NCBI RefSeq assembly: GCF_000373585.1
Contig: NZ_KB891853.1
Location: 408,812-472,811 of the forward strand
DNA from: Streptomyces sp. MspMP-M5
Lineage (GTDB): Bacteria; Actinomycetota; Actinomycetes; Streptomycetales; Streptomycetaceae
DNA: 64,000 nucleotides
Reading direction: 5' to 3'
Every line of letters begins with the position of its first letter. The first letter of the stretch is position 1. The position numbers and the translations under genes are program-made. Shown piece after piece: positions 15,469-24,962 of the stretch. Under the pieces are notes generated by a model. It saw only the letters and a list, made by a program, of their open reading frames with translations, did not search any database and was not told the DNA's origin.

Positions 15469-16365
15469 GTGGAGCAACACGTCGAGCAACCCCAAGCGCG
15501 CACGTCCCCGCACGGCCGGCCGCGGAGCGGCGGCCCCGACACGGACACCCGGCTCCCGCGCCCCGCGGAGGCCATGGCCGCCGACCCCGACGACGCCTTC
15601 CTGTCCGCGATGCGGGCGTCCGGCTATGCCTCCGTGCCCTCCGGCACCGAAGTCACGGCCCGCGGCTACGCCCCCGGGCCGGCGGAGTACGGGGCACCGG
15701 CGTACCAGGCGGCCGCGCCGCCGGCCATGGCCGCGGGCGAGTGGATGCCGCGCCCGGCCGCCGGGCCGCCGGCCGACGGCGAGGAGGTCGCGGCCGTCTA
15801 CCGCGCCGGCCCGCGGCGCCCCCCGGCGCCCGCCCCGGTGGCCGGGCTGCTCCGCCGGATGCCGGCCGCCAAGCTCACCGGCCTCGGCTGCGGGCTGCTG
15901 GCCACCGCCGCGCTGCTGGCCTTCGGGTTCCTGGACCGCTGGCTGCTGGACGGGGCGCAGGGCGCGTACGGGGCGTTCTTCCTGCTGGTCGGCGTGGCGG
16001 CCGGGGCGTGGGTGCGGCCGCTCGACCTGGTCGCCGCGCCGGTCGCGCTGCCGATCGCGTTCGCCGTCGGCACGCTGCCGGTGCAGCACGGTCCGACGGG
16101 TTTCCCCGGACTGCTGGTCGGCGTCTTCACCGTCCTCGCGCTGAACGCCGGCTGGCTCTACGGGGGCACGCTGCTCTGCGGGCTGCTGGTGGTGGTCCGC
16201 AAGGCACTGCTCATCGCCGGGCGTCGGGCCAGCCGACCGGTGAGTCGACAACGGCGTCCGGGGCCCGGTCCGCGGGCGGGGGCCCCTCGACCGGGCGGGT
16301 CCGCGCGGCGGGGCCCGGAGCACTCCCGGGGCGGGGGCCGTCCGCGGCGGGTGGCGCGCCTGTAG
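15469..16365 (+). CDS. DUF6542-like membrane protein
   Basis: A 298-residue protein from the GTG at 15469. About 125 N-terminal residues are disordered and rich in Pro/Ala/Gly. Four hydrophobic segments follow between residues 135 and 250 (LTGLGCGLLATAALLAFGF, GAFFLLVGVAAGAW, VALPIAFAVGTL, LLVGVFTVLALNAGW), then a basic tail. I recall this as a conserved Streptomyces membrane protein beside ychF. Its last 155 bp overlap the 3' end of ppgK on the other strand. The function is unknown. Confidence 0.65.
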   Translation: MEQHVEQPQARTSPHGRPRSGGPDTDTRLPRPAEAMAADPDDAFLSAMRASGYASVPSGTEVTARGYAPGPAEYGAPAYQAAAPPAMAAGEWMPRPAAGPPADGEEVAAVYRAGPRRPPAPAPVAGLLRRMPAAKLTGLGCGLLATAALLAFGFLDRWLLDGAQGAYGAFFLLVGVAAGAWVRPLDLVAAPVALPIAFAVGTLPVQHGPTGFPGLLVGVFTVLALNAGWLYGGTLLCGLLVVVRKALLIAGRRASRPVSRQRRPGPGPRAGAPRPGGSARRGPEHSRGGGRPRRVARL

Positions 16366-17149
16366 GGGGCCCGGCCTCCACGGCTCCGGCGGAACCGGGG
16401 GTGCCCGCCCCGGAGGCGTAGGCGGCCATCGCGGCGCCCACGATCCCCGCGTCGTTCTGCAGCCGCGCCGGGACGATCTCGGCCCGGATGCCCTCGATCA
16501 GCGGCAGGAACTTCTCCGCCTTGCGGCTCACCCCGCCGCCGACCACGAACAGTCCGGGCGAGAGCAGCATCTCGACGTGGGCGAGGTACTTGCGGACGCG
16601 GTTCGCCCACTGCTGCCAGTTGAGGTCCTCGTCCTCCTTGGCCTTGGTGGAGGCGCGCTTCTCGGCGTCGTGGCCGTGCAGCTCCAGGTGGCCCAGCTCG
16701 GTGTTGGGGACGAGCCGGCCGTCGGTGAAGACGGCGCTGCCGATGCCGGTGCCGAAGGTGAGGACGACGACCGTGCCGGCGCGGCCGCGGCCGGCGCCGA
16801 ACCGCATCTCGGCCAGACCGGCGGCGTCCGCGTCGTTGAGCAGGGTGACCGGGCGGCCGCCGAGCCGGCCGGTGAGCAGGGCGGCGGCGTCCGTGCCGAT
16901 CCAGCGCTTGTCGACGTTGGCCGCCGTGCGGGTGATCCCGCCGGTGACCACGCCGGGGAAGGTCGCACCGACCGGGCCGGTCCACCCGAAGTGGTCCACG
17001 ACCTCCTTGACGCGGTCGGCGACCGCCTCGGGGGTGGCCGGATGCGGGGTCAGTACCTTGTAGCGCTCGTCGGACAGCTCGCCGCGCTCCAGATCGACCG
17101 GGCCGCCCTTGATGCCCGATCCGCCGATGTCCACACCGAAGACCCTCAT
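16211..17149 (-). CDS. ppgK: Polyphosphate glucokinase
   Basis: A 312-residue ROK-type kinase that phosphorylates glucose with polyphosphate or ATP. Family features: VFGVDIGGSGIKG at residues 3-15 is the phosphate-binding start, LLNDADAAGLAEMRFGAG near 103-120 contains the catalytic Asp, GTGIGSAVF near 132-140 follows, and the ELGHLELHGHDAEKRAS segment near 150 is distinctive of the polyphosphate-using branch. The last 65 residues are a disordered Pro/Ala-rich tail beyond the usual domain, and their DNA is also coding on the other strand. Confidence 0.9.
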   Translation of the reverse strand: MRVFGVDIGGSGIKGGPVDLERGELSDERYKVLTPHPATPEAVADRVKEVVDHFGWTGPVGATFPGVVTGGITRTAANVDKRWIGTDAAALLTGRLGGRPVTLLNDADAAGLAEMRFGAGRGRAGTVVVLTFGTGIGSAVFTDGRLVPNTELGHLELHGHDAEKRASTKAKEDEDLNWQQWANRVRKYLAHVEMLLSPGLFVVGGGVSRKAEKFLPLIEGIRAEIVPARLQNDAGIVGAAMAAYASGAGTPGSAGAVEAGPPTGAPPAADGPRPGSAPGPAARTRPVEGPPPADRAPDAVVDSPVGWPDARR

Positions 17150-17255
17150 GGGAAAAGGCTAGGCACGAACCCCGCCCGCCGCTCCCGGTATGCGAGAGAC
17201 GGCGGGCGGTGGGGCGGGGACGGCGGGCGGGCGCCGGTCGGTCCCGGCGCGGGGG

Positions 17256-18248
17256 TCAGTCCTCGACGGCGGACCGGGCCTCGGCGCGCAGGTCGCGGCG
17301 GAGCTCCTTGGGGAGCGAGAAGGCGATGGACTCCTCGGCGGCGGTGACCGTCTCGACGTCCTCGAAGCCGCGGGCGGCCAGCCACTCCAGGACGCCGTCG
17401 ACCAGGATCTCCGGGACGGAGGCGCCGGAGGTGACACCGACCGTGGCCACGCCCTCCAGCCAGCTCTCGTCGATCTCCTCGGCGTAGTCGACCAGGTACG
17501 AGGCGCTGGCGCCGGCGCCGAGCGCGACCTCCACCAGGCGCTTGGAGTTCGAGGAGTTCCGGGAGCCGACGACGATGACGAGGTCGGCCTGGGCGCCCAT
17601 CTGCTTGACGGCCTGCTGGCGGTTCTGGGTGGCGTAGCAGATGTCGTCGCTGGGCGGCGAGAGGAGGTTGGGGAAGCGGCCCTGGAGGGCGTCGACGGTC
17701 TCCATCGTCTCGTCCACGGAGAGCGTGGTCTGGGAGAGCCAGACGACCTTGTCCGGGTCGCGCACCTCGACGTTGGCGACGTCCTTGGGGCCGTCGACGA
17801 GCTGGATGTGCTCGGGGGCCTCGCCGCTCGTGCCGATGACCTCCTCGTGGCCCTCGTGGCCGATCAGGAGGATGTCGTAGTCCTCCTTGGCGAAGCGGAC
17901 GGCTTCCTTGTGGACCTTGGTGACCAGGGGGCAGGTCGCGTCGATGGTGGCGAGCTTGCCGCGCTCGGCCTCGTCGTGGACGACGGGGGCGACGCCGTGC
18001 GCGGAGAAGATGACGATGTTGCCCTCGGGCACCTCCGCCGTCTCCTCGACGAAGATCGCGCCCTTCTTCTCCAGGGTCTTCACCACGTACTTGTTGTGGA
18101 CGATCTCGTGGCGCACGTAGACCGGGGCGCCGTACTGTTCCAGGGCTTTCTCGACGGCGATCACCGCGCGGTCCACCCCCGCGCAGTAGCCGCGCGGGGC
18201 GGCGAGGAGGACCTTGCGGCTGGGCTGCGGACGGGGAGTAGCAGACAT
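17256..18248 (-). CDS. ispH: 4-hydroxy-3-methylbut-2-enyl diphosphate reductase
   Basis: A 330-residue iron-sulfur enzyme catalysing the last step of the MEP pathway, HMBPP to IPP and DMAPP. The three cluster cysteines are visible: [12 protein letters not shown] near residue 22, [11 protein letters not shown] near 113 and [11 protein letters not shown] near 212. The substrate-binding HEIVHN and SAHGVAP motifs are also present. The ATG at 18248 gives the usual N-terminus; an ATG nine bases upstream is possible. The downstream isoprenoid use includes the cis-prenyltransferase at 55140. Confidence 0.95.
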   Translation of the reverse strand: MSATPRPQPSRKVLLAAPRGYCAGVDRAVIAVEKALEQYGAPVYVRHEIVHNKYVVKTLEKKGAIFVEETAEVPEGNIVIFSAHGVAPVVHDEAERGKLATIDATCPLVTKVHKEAVRFAKEDYDILLIGHEGHEEVIGTSGEAPEHIQLVDGPKDVANVEVRDPDKVVWLSQTTLSVDETMETVDALQGRFPNLLSPPSDDICYATQNRQQAVKQMGAQADLVIVVGSRNSSNSKRLVEVALGAGASASYLVDYAEEIDESWLEGVATVGVTSGASVPEILVDGVLEWLAARGFEDVETVTAAEESIAFSLPKELRRDLRAEARSAVED

Positions 18249-18329
18249 GGGTCCCATCGTACGGCCGTGCCCCGGCGCGGAGTGATCGCGGCGGTGGCCC
18301 AGACTGGTGGGAGCACGTGAGGAGGCGGG

Positions 18330-19784
18330 ATGCCGGGAACAGTCGGCGCGGCCGTGGGTGACGAGGTGGGCGGCGGCGCCGGGGAACTGCGCCGGACGCT
18401 GTCGTTCCGGGATCTGGTCGTCTACGGGCTGCTGTTCATCGCGCCGATGGCGCCGGTGGGCATCTTCGGCACCCTCCAGGCCACGTCGCACGGCGCGATC
18501 ACGGTCGTCTACGTGGTCGCCACGGTGGCGATGGCGTTCACGGCGTACTCCTACGCGCAGATGGTGCGGGTCGTCCCGCGGGCCGGGTCGGTGTACGCGT
18601 ACGCGCGGGCCGGTCTGGGCGAGGGGGCGGGGTTCGTCGCCGGGTGGATGGCGATGCTGGACTACCTGCTGATCCCGGCGGTGGCGTACCTCTTCTCCGG
18701 TATCGCGCTGCACGCGCTGGTGCCGCAGGTGCACCAGTGGGTGTGGACGGCGGCCGCGGTGGTGGTCACCACGCTGCTGAACCTCCGGGGGGTGCGGACC
18801 GCGGCGGTGGTCGGGTTCGCGGTGCTGGCGCTGGAGCTCGCGGCACTGGTGGTCTTCGTGGTGGCGGCGGTGTGGGCGCTGGCCGTGCACGGACCGCAGC
18901 GCGGCTGGGCGGCGCCGCTGACCGGGGAGGGCGGCTTCTCGCCCGAGGCGGTGCTGGCGGCGGTGTCGGTGGCGGTGCTGTCGTACCTGGGCTTCGACGC
19001 GATCGCCTCGTTCGCGGAGGAGGCTTCCGGAGGTGCGCGGCGGGTGGCGCGGGCGGTGGTGACGTGCCTGGTGGTGGCCGGGGCGCTGTTCGCCGTACAG
19101 ACGTATCTGGCCGCGCTGCTGGCCCCGATGAGCGCCGCCGAGCTGGCCGCGAAACCGGGCGAGCAGGGAGCCGCCTTCTATACGACGGTGGACGCCGCGG
19201 TGGGCGGCTGGCTGCACGACCTGGTGGCGGTGAGCAAGGCGATCGGGGCGGCGTTCGCGGCGCTGGCCGGGCAGGCCGCGGCCGGGCGGCTGCTGTTCGC
19301 GATGGCCCGGGACCGGCGGCTGCCGCGCGCGCTGGCGAAGGTGGACGCGGGCAGCGGGGTGCCGCGCCGGGCGCTGCTGGGGGCGGCGCTGGTGACGCTG
19401 GTGGCGGCGGTCTGGGCGGCGACCCGGGACGACGGTCTGGACCGGCTGTCGTCGATCGTGAACGTCGGCGCACTGACCGCGTTCGCGCTGCTGCACGCCT
19501 CGGTGATCGGGTGGTTCCGGATCCGCCGGCAGGCCGCGGCGCCGAGCCTGCTGCGGCATGTGGGGGTGCCGCTGGCCGGGCTGGCGGTGGTGAGCGCGGT
19601 GGTCGTCGAGGCGTCGCCGACCGCGCAAGTGGTGGGCGGGGCCTGGCTGCTGGTGGGACTGGTGGTGCTGGGAGTGCTGACGATGCGGAAGGCCGGCTCG
19701 TCAGGGCATTCCAGCCCGTCCGAACGTTCCAGCCCGTCCGAACGTTCCAGCCCGTCCGAACGTTCCAGCCCGTCCGGCGATTGA
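18330..19784 (+). CDS. APC-family amino acid permease
   Basis: A 484-residue membrane protein with about twelve hydrophobic segments. The N-terminus has the APC signature ([24 protein letters not shown]), and [20 protein letters not shown] near residue 210-230 is the conserved segment between helices 6 and 7. It is divergent from ispH, a recalled conserved neighbourhood. The substrate is unknown. The last 25 residues are an SSPSER repeat created by four tandem copies of an 18-bp sequence and are probably not functional in transport. Confidence 0.8.
   Translation: MPGTVGAAVGDEVGGGAGELRRTLSFRDLVVYGLLFIAPMAPVGIFGTLQATSHGAITVVYVVATVAMAFTAYSYAQMVRVVPRAGSVYAYARAGLGEGAGFVAGWMAMLDYLLIPAVAYLFSGIALHALVPQVHQWVWTAAAVVVTTLLNLRGVRTAAVVGFAVLALELAALVVFVVAAVWALAVHGPQRGWAAPLTGEGGFSPEAVLAAVSVAVLSYLGFDAIASFAEEASGGARRVARAVVTCLVVAGALFAVQTYLAALLAPMSAAELAAKPGEQGAAFYTTVDAAVGGWLHDLVAVSKAIGAAFAALAGQAAAGRLLFAMARDRRLPRALAKVDAGSGVPRRALLGAALVTLVAAVWAATRDDGLDRLSSIVNVGALTAFALLHASVIGWFRIRRQAAAPSLLRHVGVPLAGLAVVSAVVVEASPTAQVVGGAWLLVGLVVLGVLTMRKAGSSGHSSPSERSSPSERSSPSERSSPSGD
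19709..19777 (+). repeat. Tandem 18-bp repeats inside the permease 3' end
   Basis: TTCCAGCCCGTCCGAACG is repeated at 19709, 19727 and 19745, with a fourth copy at 19763 that runs into GGCGATTGAGGACCGGG. The motif CAGCCCGTCCGGCGATTGAGG is one I recall as a widely dispersed Streptomyces intergenic repeat. Here it has expanded in tandem into the coding end. Confidence 0.8.
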
Positions 19785-19934
19785 GGACCGGGGGTCCCGG
19801 GGGCAGGGCCCCGCGCGACGGTGCCGCACCCGGCAGCTGCGGCGGGGACAGGCCACAAGACGCCGCCCACTGCCACGGCCACCTCCCACGCAGCGCAACC
19901 CCCACTGTCAGTGCCTCCCGCTACTCTCACTGGC

Positions 19935-21191
19935 ATGGCTGTCTCCACGTCTCCGGAAGCGCCGATCCCGGTCGGCGAGGTGTCGCGACTCATCGGCGGG
20001 TGGATCGACCGGCTCGGCGCGGTGTGGGTCGAGGGGCAGATCACCCAGCTCTCCCGGCGGCCGGGCGCGGGTGTGGTGTTCCTGACGCTGCGCGACCCGT
20101 CGCACGACATCTCGGTGAGCGTGACGTGCTACCGCCAGGTCTTCGACCGGGTCGCCGAGGTGGTGAGCGAGGGCGCCCGGGTGGTGGTGCACGCCAAGCC
20201 GGAGTGGTACGCCCCGCGCGGCCAGCTCTCGCTGCGGGCCGCCGAGATCCGGCCGGTGGGCGTGGGCGAACTCCTCGCCAGGCTGGAGCAGTTGAAGCGG
20301 ACGCTGACGGCGGAGGGGCTGTTCGCGGCGGAGCGCAAGCGGCCGCTGCCGTTCCTGCCGCAGCTGATCGGGCTGGTCTGCGGCCGGGCCAGCGCCGCCG
20401 AGCGCGATGTGCTGGAGAACGCCCGGCACCGCTGGCCGGCGGTCCGCTTCGAGGTGCGCAATGTGCCGGTGCAGGGGGTGCACGCGGTGCCCCAGGTGAT
20501 CGCGGCGGTCCAGGAGCTGGACGCGCTGCCCGAGGTGGACGTGATCATCGTGGCGCGCGGCGGCGGCAGCGTGGAGGATCTGCTGCCGTTCTCCGACGAA
20601 CAGCTGGTCCGGACGGTGTCCGAGGTGCGCACACCGGTGGTCTCCGCGATCGGACACGAGCCGGACAGCCCGCTGCTGGACCTGGTGGCCGATCTGCGCG
20701 CCTCGACGCCGACGGACGCCGCGAAGAAGGTGGTGCCGGACGTCGGCGAGGAGCTGGCCCGGGTGCACCAGCTGCGGGAGCGCGCCCGGCGCGCGCTCGG
20801 CGGCTTCCTGGACCGCGAGGAGCGCGGCCTGTCGGCGGCGCTGCACCGCCCGTCGATACAGCACCCGCAGCGGATGGTCGAGGAGCGCGAGGAGCAGATC
20901 ACCGCCCTGCTGGAGCGCGGCCGGCGGACGCTGGGGCATCTGCTGGACCGCGCCGATTCGGAGCTGGTGCACACGCTGGCGCGGGTGGTGGCGCTCTCCC
21001 CGAAGGCGACGCTCCAGCGCGGCTATGCGGTGCTCCAGAAGCCGGACGGGGCGGCGGTGCGCGCGCCGTCCGAAGTGGCGGTGGACGAGGAGTTGCGGGC
21101 CAGGGTGGCCGACGGCGAGTTCCGGGTGCGGGTGGCCGCGGTCCCGGCCGCCGGTTCCGCGGAGACGGTTCCGAGCAGGGCGGACTCATAG
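19935..21191 (+). CDS. xseA: Exodeoxyribonuclease VII large subunit
   Basis: A 418-residue subunit of the single-strand-specific exonuclease VII. The N-terminal OB-fold ([21 protein letters not shown]) is followed by the catalytic domain with [18 protein letters not shown] near residues 203-220 and [28 protein letters not shown] near 230-257. The C-terminal coiled coil binds the small subunit ([18 protein letters not shown]). It ends eleven bases before xseB, so the two are co-transcribed. The ATG at 19935 matches the family N-terminus. Confidence 0.95.
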   Translation: MAVSTSPEAPIPVGEVSRLIGGWIDRLGAVWVEGQITQLSRRPGAGVVFLTLRDPSHDISVSVTCYRQVFDRVAEVVSEGARVVVHAKPEWYAPRGQLSLRAAEIRPVGVGELLARLEQLKRTLTAEGLFAAERKRPLPFLPQLIGLVCGRASAAERDVLENARHRWPAVRFEVRNVPVQGVHAVPQVIAAVQELDALPEVDVIIVARGGGSVEDLLPFSDEQLVRTVSEVRTPVVSAIGHEPDSPLLDLVADLRASTPTDAAKKVVPDVGEELARVHQLRERARRALGGFLDREERGLSAALHRPSIQHPQRMVEEREEQITALLERGRRTLGHLLDRADSELVHTLARVVALSPKATLQRGYAVLQKPDGAAVRAPSEVAVDEELRARVADGEFRVRVAAVPAAGSAETVPSRADS

Positions 21192-21201
21192 GGTGGGAGA
21201 C

Positions 21202-21471
21202 ATGGCGAAGACGGATGACGTGGTGGACGTGGCGGCCGGGGTGCCCCCGGTGGAGTCCACCCTCGGCTACGAGCAGGCGCGGGACGAGCTGATCGAGGTC
21301 GTCCGCCGCCTGGAGACGGGCGGTACGACGCTGGAGGAGTCGCTGGCCCTGTGGGAGCGCGGCGAGGAGCTGGCGAAGGTCTGCCGCCGCTGGCTGGACG
21401 GCGCCCGGGCGCGGCTGGACGCGGCGCTGGCCGAGGGCCCGGCGGAGGAGACGGAGCGGGCCGCGGAGTAG
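21202..21471 (+). CDS. xseB: Exodeoxyribonuclease VII small subunit
   Basis: An 89-residue helical partner of XseA. The family core is clear: [21 protein letters not shown], then [22 protein letters not shown]. Several copies wrap the large subunit's coiled coil and set the form of the nuclease. About 20 N-terminal residues extend beyond the minimal domain, as is common in actinobacteria. It is preceded by GGTGGGAGAC as ribosome binding site. Confidence 0.93.
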   Translation: MAKTDDVVDVAAGVPPVESTLGYEQARDELIEVVRRLETGGTTLEESLALWERGEELAKVCRRWLDGARARLDAALAEGPAEETERAAE

Positions 21472-21620
21472 CGACGGCGCCGGCGGGGCGCCACCCACTC
21501 CCCCGCCCTCCCCGCGGCCTTCCGGCTTCCGACTTCCGGAAGGTCGCTGCCGTTCCGTGAAACCGCTCACACCGCATCACGCGTTAGTTGAACTTTAATC
21601 TATCGGGGTTACAGTTGTCC

Positions 21621-21720
21621 GGTAGACAGCGCAGCCCGTCTGCGTGGACAGTGCGGCCCGTCCCAGCGGACCGCACTTCCCTCCCCGTGGACCGCGCATG
21701 CGTCCCCGCGGACTGCGCAG
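21621..21720 (+). repeat. Degenerate tandem repeats upstream of the nitroreductase gene
   Basis: About four and a half units of 21-24 bp follow one another, each starting GT/GCGGAC(A/C/T)G(C/T)(G/A)C and most ending in CGTC or CCCC (starts near 21621, 21644, 21666, 21687 and 21708). They fill the leader or promoter region and end 42 bp before the ATG at 21763. The spacing, near two helical turns, would suit repeated regulator binding. Confidence 0.5.
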
Positions 21721-21762
21721 TCTCCGACGATCCGTAACCACCCGAAGCCCCGAGGTGCCCCC

Positions 21763-22356
21763 ATGACTCTCGCCCTTGACGCCGCCGCCCAGGACCTCCT
21801 CTTCCGCGAGGCCCAGACCGCCAACACGTTCACGGACGAGCCGGTGACGGACGAGCAGGTCCAGGCCATCTACGACCTGGTGAAGTACGCCCCGACCGCC
21901 TTCAACCAGCAGCCGCTGCGGATCACCCTGGTCCGCTCCGAGGACGCCCGCAAGCGCCTGGTCGCGCACGCCATGGGCGCCAACGGCCCGAAGACCCTGG
22001 CCGCGCCGCTGACCGTGATCCTCTCCGTCGACCTGGACTTCCACGAGAACCTGCCGAAGCTCTTCCCGGCCCTGCCCAACGTCAAGGACGACTTCTTCTC
22101 CGAACTGTCCGCCCGCGAGGCCGCCGGCACCCAGAACGCCACCCTCCAGGCCGGCTACTTCATCCTCGGCATCCGCGCTGCCGGCCTGGCCGCCGGCCCT
22201 ATGACCGGCTTCGACTTCACCGCCATCGACAAGGAGTTCTTCGGCGCCGGCAAGCAGAAGTCCTTCCTGGTCATCAACGTCGGCAAGCCGGGCCCGGACG
22301 CCTTCTTCCCGCGCTCCCCGCGCCTGGGCTTCGACGAGGCCGCGACCACCGTCTGA
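21763..22356 (+). CDS. Nitroreductase family protein, RutE/HadB-like
   Basis: A 197-residue flavin reductase. It matches the subgroup annotated as malonic semialdehyde reductase (RutE): TFTDEPVTDEQVQAIYDLVKYAPTAFNQQPLRI gives the FMN-binding RxxPTxxNxQP-type segment, AGYFILGIRAAGLAAGPMTGFD near residues 130-151 is the conserved helix and loop, and GKPGPDAFFPRSPRL near 177 is the C-terminal signature. It probably reduces an aldehyde or nitro/quinone substrate with NAD(P)H. The natural substrate here is unknown. A strong terminator follows. Confidence 0.85.
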   Translation: MTLALDAAAQDLLFREAQTANTFTDEPVTDEQVQAIYDLVKYAPTAFNQQPLRITLVRSEDARKRLVAHAMGANGPKTLAAPLTVILSVDLDFHENLPKLFPALPNVKDDFFSELSAREAAGTQNATLQAGYFILGIRAAGLAAGPMTGFDFTAIDKEFFGAGKQKSFLVINVGKPGPDAFFPRSPRLGFDEAATTV

Positions 22357-22387
22357 GCCGCCACCCGGCCCGCGCGGCCCCCGCACG

Positions 22388-22432
22388 ACGACGAGGCCGC
22401 CGCACCCGATCCCGGTGCGGCGGCCTCGTCGT
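22388..22432. terminator. Bidirectional terminator, nitroreductase / DUF4245
   Basis: A perfect 19-bp inverted repeat (22388-22406 with 22414-22432, 7-nt loop) lies between two convergent genes. It is GC-rich with no U-tract, as is usual for Streptomyces. Confidence 0.85.
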
Positions 22433-22449
22433 GTGCGTTCGGCCCTGCC

Positions 22450-22986
22450 TCAGCCCTTCTTCGCCACCAGCGCCCCGGCCAGCTCCGCCAGCCGCCCGTA
22501 CGGCGCGGTCCCGGTGACGACCGTGGTCACCCCGGGCTCCTGGTGGACCAGCGCCTGGTAGGTGTCGCCCTGGTAGCGGTCCCACTTCTTGCCGCCGACG
22601 GCCTGCCGGCCCTCGACCTTGGCCGCGCCGAGCGTGACGTCCTGGATGAACTGCTTGGCGGGCGCGTCGCTCTGCTCGACCGCCGCGTACTGCTGCTCCG
22701 GGTCGAGCATCCCCAGGTGCCAGGCACCGCCCTTGCCGTCGCTGCTGGCCTTGTACGAGACGGAGGTGGCCCGCCAGGTCTTGGGCAGGCCCTCGGGCGC
22801 GGCGACCGGGTACGGGGCGGCACGGCGGGCGGTGATGATCTCGACGCGGGTGTCGACGGTCTGGACCGCGTTCTTCTCCGCGGTCGCGCTGTCGTCGTGC
22901 GGGATGAAGAAGTAGATCGCCCCGACCAGGACCCCGATCACCGCCAGCGACAGAACCATGTCCGTCACTCTTTGCCTGCCTCGCAT
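22450..22986 (-). CDS. DUF4245 membrane-anchored protein
   Basis: A 178-residue protein from the ATG at 22986, chosen for the GGGAGGTGG site upstream. One N-terminal transmembrane helix (VTDMVLSLAVIGVLVGAIYFFI) is followed by an extracytoplasmic domain with the conserved APEGLPKTWRATSVSYK, GAWHLGMLDPEQQYAAVEQ and KWDRYQ segments of the DUF4245 family, found next to glpX in actinobacteria. Its function is unknown. It diverges from glpX. Confidence 0.8.
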   Translation of the reverse strand: MRGRQRVTDMVLSLAVIGVLVGAIYFFIPHDDSATAEKNAVQTVDTRVEIITARRAAPYPVAAPEGLPKTWRATSVSYKASSDGKGGAWHLGMLDPEQQYAAVEQSDAPAKQFIQDVTLGAAKVEGRQAVGGKKWDRYQGDTYQALVHQEPGVTTVVTGTAPYGRLAELAGALVAKKG

Positions 22987-23214
22987 ACCAGCCACCTCCC
23001 TATCGTCCCCCATGCCCGCCGCCGACCGGACACGCCCCCCTGGGACGTCACCCACCTGCATAAACGGTTCCGCGGGCGGAGCCCGTCCGGCGCGGGCGAT
23101 ACCCGGCCATGCGCTTGCTCATGCGAAGGCCCCCCTGCTCATTTTCGCGACCTACCGATAAAGTCATGAGCACCCTCATCAATCCGGCCGTCGCCGTACA
23201 GAAAGGTGCGCTCG

Positions 23215-24246
23215 ATGACCGAGCATCATCTGCCGTCCCCGCTCGAGGTCAGCCCGGAGGCTCCGGACCGCAACCTCGCCCTGGAGCTGGTCCGGGTGAC
23301 CGAGGCCGGCGCCATGGCATCGGGCCGCTGGGTCGGCCGCGGCGACAAGAACGGCGCGGACGGCGCGGCGGTCAAGGCCATGCGCGCCCTGATCCACACC
23401 GTGTCGATGAACGGCGTCGTAGTGATCGGGGAGGGCGAGAAGGACAACGCCCCGATGCTCTACAACGGCGAGCGCGTCGGCGACGGCACCGGCCCGGAGT
23501 GCGACGTGGCCGTGGACCCGGTGGACGGCACCACCCTGACCGCCAAGGGCATGGCCAACGCGGTGTCCGTGATGGCGGTCGCCGAGCGCGGCTCGATGTT
23601 CGACCCCTCCGCGGTCTTCTACATGGACAAGCTCGCCACCGGCCCGGAGGCGGCGGACTTCGTCGACATCACCGCGCCGATCGCGGTGAACATCAAGCGG
23701 ATCGCCAAGGCGAAGAGGTCCGCGGTCGAGGACGTCACCGTCGTCATCCTGGACCGGCCGCGCCACGACGGCCTGGTCAAGGAGGTCCGGGAGGCCGGCG
23801 CGCGGATCAAGTTCATCTCCGACGGTGATGTGGCCGGCGCGATCATGGCCGCCCGCGAGGGCACCGGCGTCGACCTGCTGCTGGGCATCGGCGGGACGCC
23901 CGAGGGCATCATCGCGGCCTGTGCGCTCAAGTGCATGGGCGGCACCTTCCAGGGGAAGCTGTGGCCCAAGGACGACGAGGAGCGGCAGCGCGCCCTCGAC
24001 GCCGGCCACGACCTGGACAAGGTCCTGCAGATCGAGGACCTGGTCAGCGGCGACAACGTCTTCTTCGTCGCCACCGGCATCACCGACGGCGAACTGCTGC
24101 GCGGCGTCCGCTACCGCGCGGAGACCGCCTACACCCAGTCCCTGGTCATGCGCTCCAAGTCCGGCACCATCCGCCAGATCGACTCCGAGCACCGCCTCTC
24201 CAAGCTGCGTGCCTACAGCTCGATCGACTTCGAACGCCCCAGCTGA
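23215..24246 (+). CDS. glpX: Class II fructose-1,6-bisphosphatase
   Basis: A 343-residue gluconeogenic phosphatase converting fructose-1,6-bisphosphate to fructose-6-phosphate. Metal and substrate motifs: [15 protein letters not shown] near residues 35-49, [16 protein letters not shown] near 72-87, [12 protein letters not shown] near 98-109 and [17 protein letters not shown] near 220-236. The ATG at 23215 is preceded by AAAGG; a GTG nine bases earlier is in frame. It is convergent with the WhiB-like gene across a clear terminator. Confidence 0.95.
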   Translation: MTEHHLPSPLEVSPEAPDRNLALELVRVTEAGAMASGRWVGRGDKNGADGAAVKAMRALIHTVSMNGVVVIGEGEKDNAPMLYNGERVGDGTGPECDVAVDPVDGTTLTAKGMANAVSVMAVAERGSMFDPSAVFYMDKLATGPEAADFVDITAPIAVNIKRIAKAKRSAVEDVTVVILDRPRHDGLVKEVREAGARIKFISDGDVAGAIMAAREGTGVDLLLGIGGTPEGIIAACALKCMGGTFQGKLWPKDDEERQRALDAGHDLDKVLQIEDLVSGDNVFFVATGITDGELLRGVRYRAETAYTQSLVMRSKSGTIRQIDSEHRLSKLRAYSSIDFERPS

Positions 24247-24283
24247 CCCGGCCGCGGGCGGAGTCGTCCGGGTAGGTAGGCAA

Positions 24284-24320
24284 CTCGCCCCCGTCGGAAG
24301 CGACTTCCGGCGGGGGCGAG
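24284..24320. terminator. Bidirectional terminator, glpX / whiB-like
   Basis: A 17-bp stem (24284-24300 with 24304-24320, one G-U pair, CGA loop) is placed between the two convergent stops. Confidence 0.85.
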
Positions 24321-24393
24321 ATGCTCCCCCAGCTGCGGCTGGGAGGGTGCCCCCGGCCAAGGGGGCGGCGGCCCGGACGGGCCCGCGGTGCGG

Positions 24394-24756
24394 TCAGCCG
24401 GCCGCGGGCATCGGGGCGGCGGCGCGCTGCAGTTCGCTCTCCCGGCGCCGCCGGCGGGTCAGCACCACGCGGCGCTCGGCGGCGGTCAGCCCGCCCCAGA
24501 CGCCGTAGGGCTCCGGCTGGAGGAGGGCGTGCTCCCGGCACTCCACCATCACCGGGCAGCGGGCACACACCCGTTTCGCGGCCTCCTCCCTGGCCAGCCG
24601 TGCGGCGGTGGGCTCCTTGGAGGGGGCGAAGAACAACCCGGCCTCGTCCCGGCGGCACACCGCCTCCGCATGCCAGGGACCGGCCTCGTCGCGAGCGTGC
24701 CCTCGCTGGGACGGAACGACAGCGGCATCCTGCAGGGGCTGATGCGGTAGCAGCAC
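24394..24756 (-). CDS. wblI: WhiB-family iron-sulfur regulator
   Basis: A 120-residue Wbl protein. The four cluster cysteines are C34 (EAVCRRDEAG) and C64, C67 and C73 (RVCARCPVMVEC), followed by the GVWGG turn (PYGVWGGLTAAERR) and a basic tail (TRRRRRES) that contacts DNA. Wbl proteins bind the principal sigma factor and sense oxidants or nitric oxide through a [4Fe-4S] cluster. I name it wblI from recalled synteny (beside glpX and class I fumarase in S. coelicolor); the sequence alone only supports the family. The GTG at 24756 has GGAG upstream. Confidence 0.85.
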   Translation of the reverse strand: MLLPHQPLQDAAVVPSQRGHARDEAGPWHAEAVCRRDEAGLFFAPSKEPTAARLAREEAAKRVCARCPVMVECREHALLQPEPYGVWGGLTAAERRVVLTRRRRRESELQRAAAPMPAAG

Positions 24757-24962
24757 GGTCTACTCCTGACGACGGCTTCGGCGAGAGAAATCACCCTTGC
24801 CCGTCTCGCTGCGCACGGCCTCTTTTCGCACCCCGCAGCCGTACGAGAGACGATGCACCAGCCCTACCCGCTGTACGCGGGCTTATGCACACCGTGTCGA
24901 TCGAGGACCGCCGGCGCGTACCGACAGCCCCTCGGCGACCCGCCGATGCCCCCTCCGGCGCC

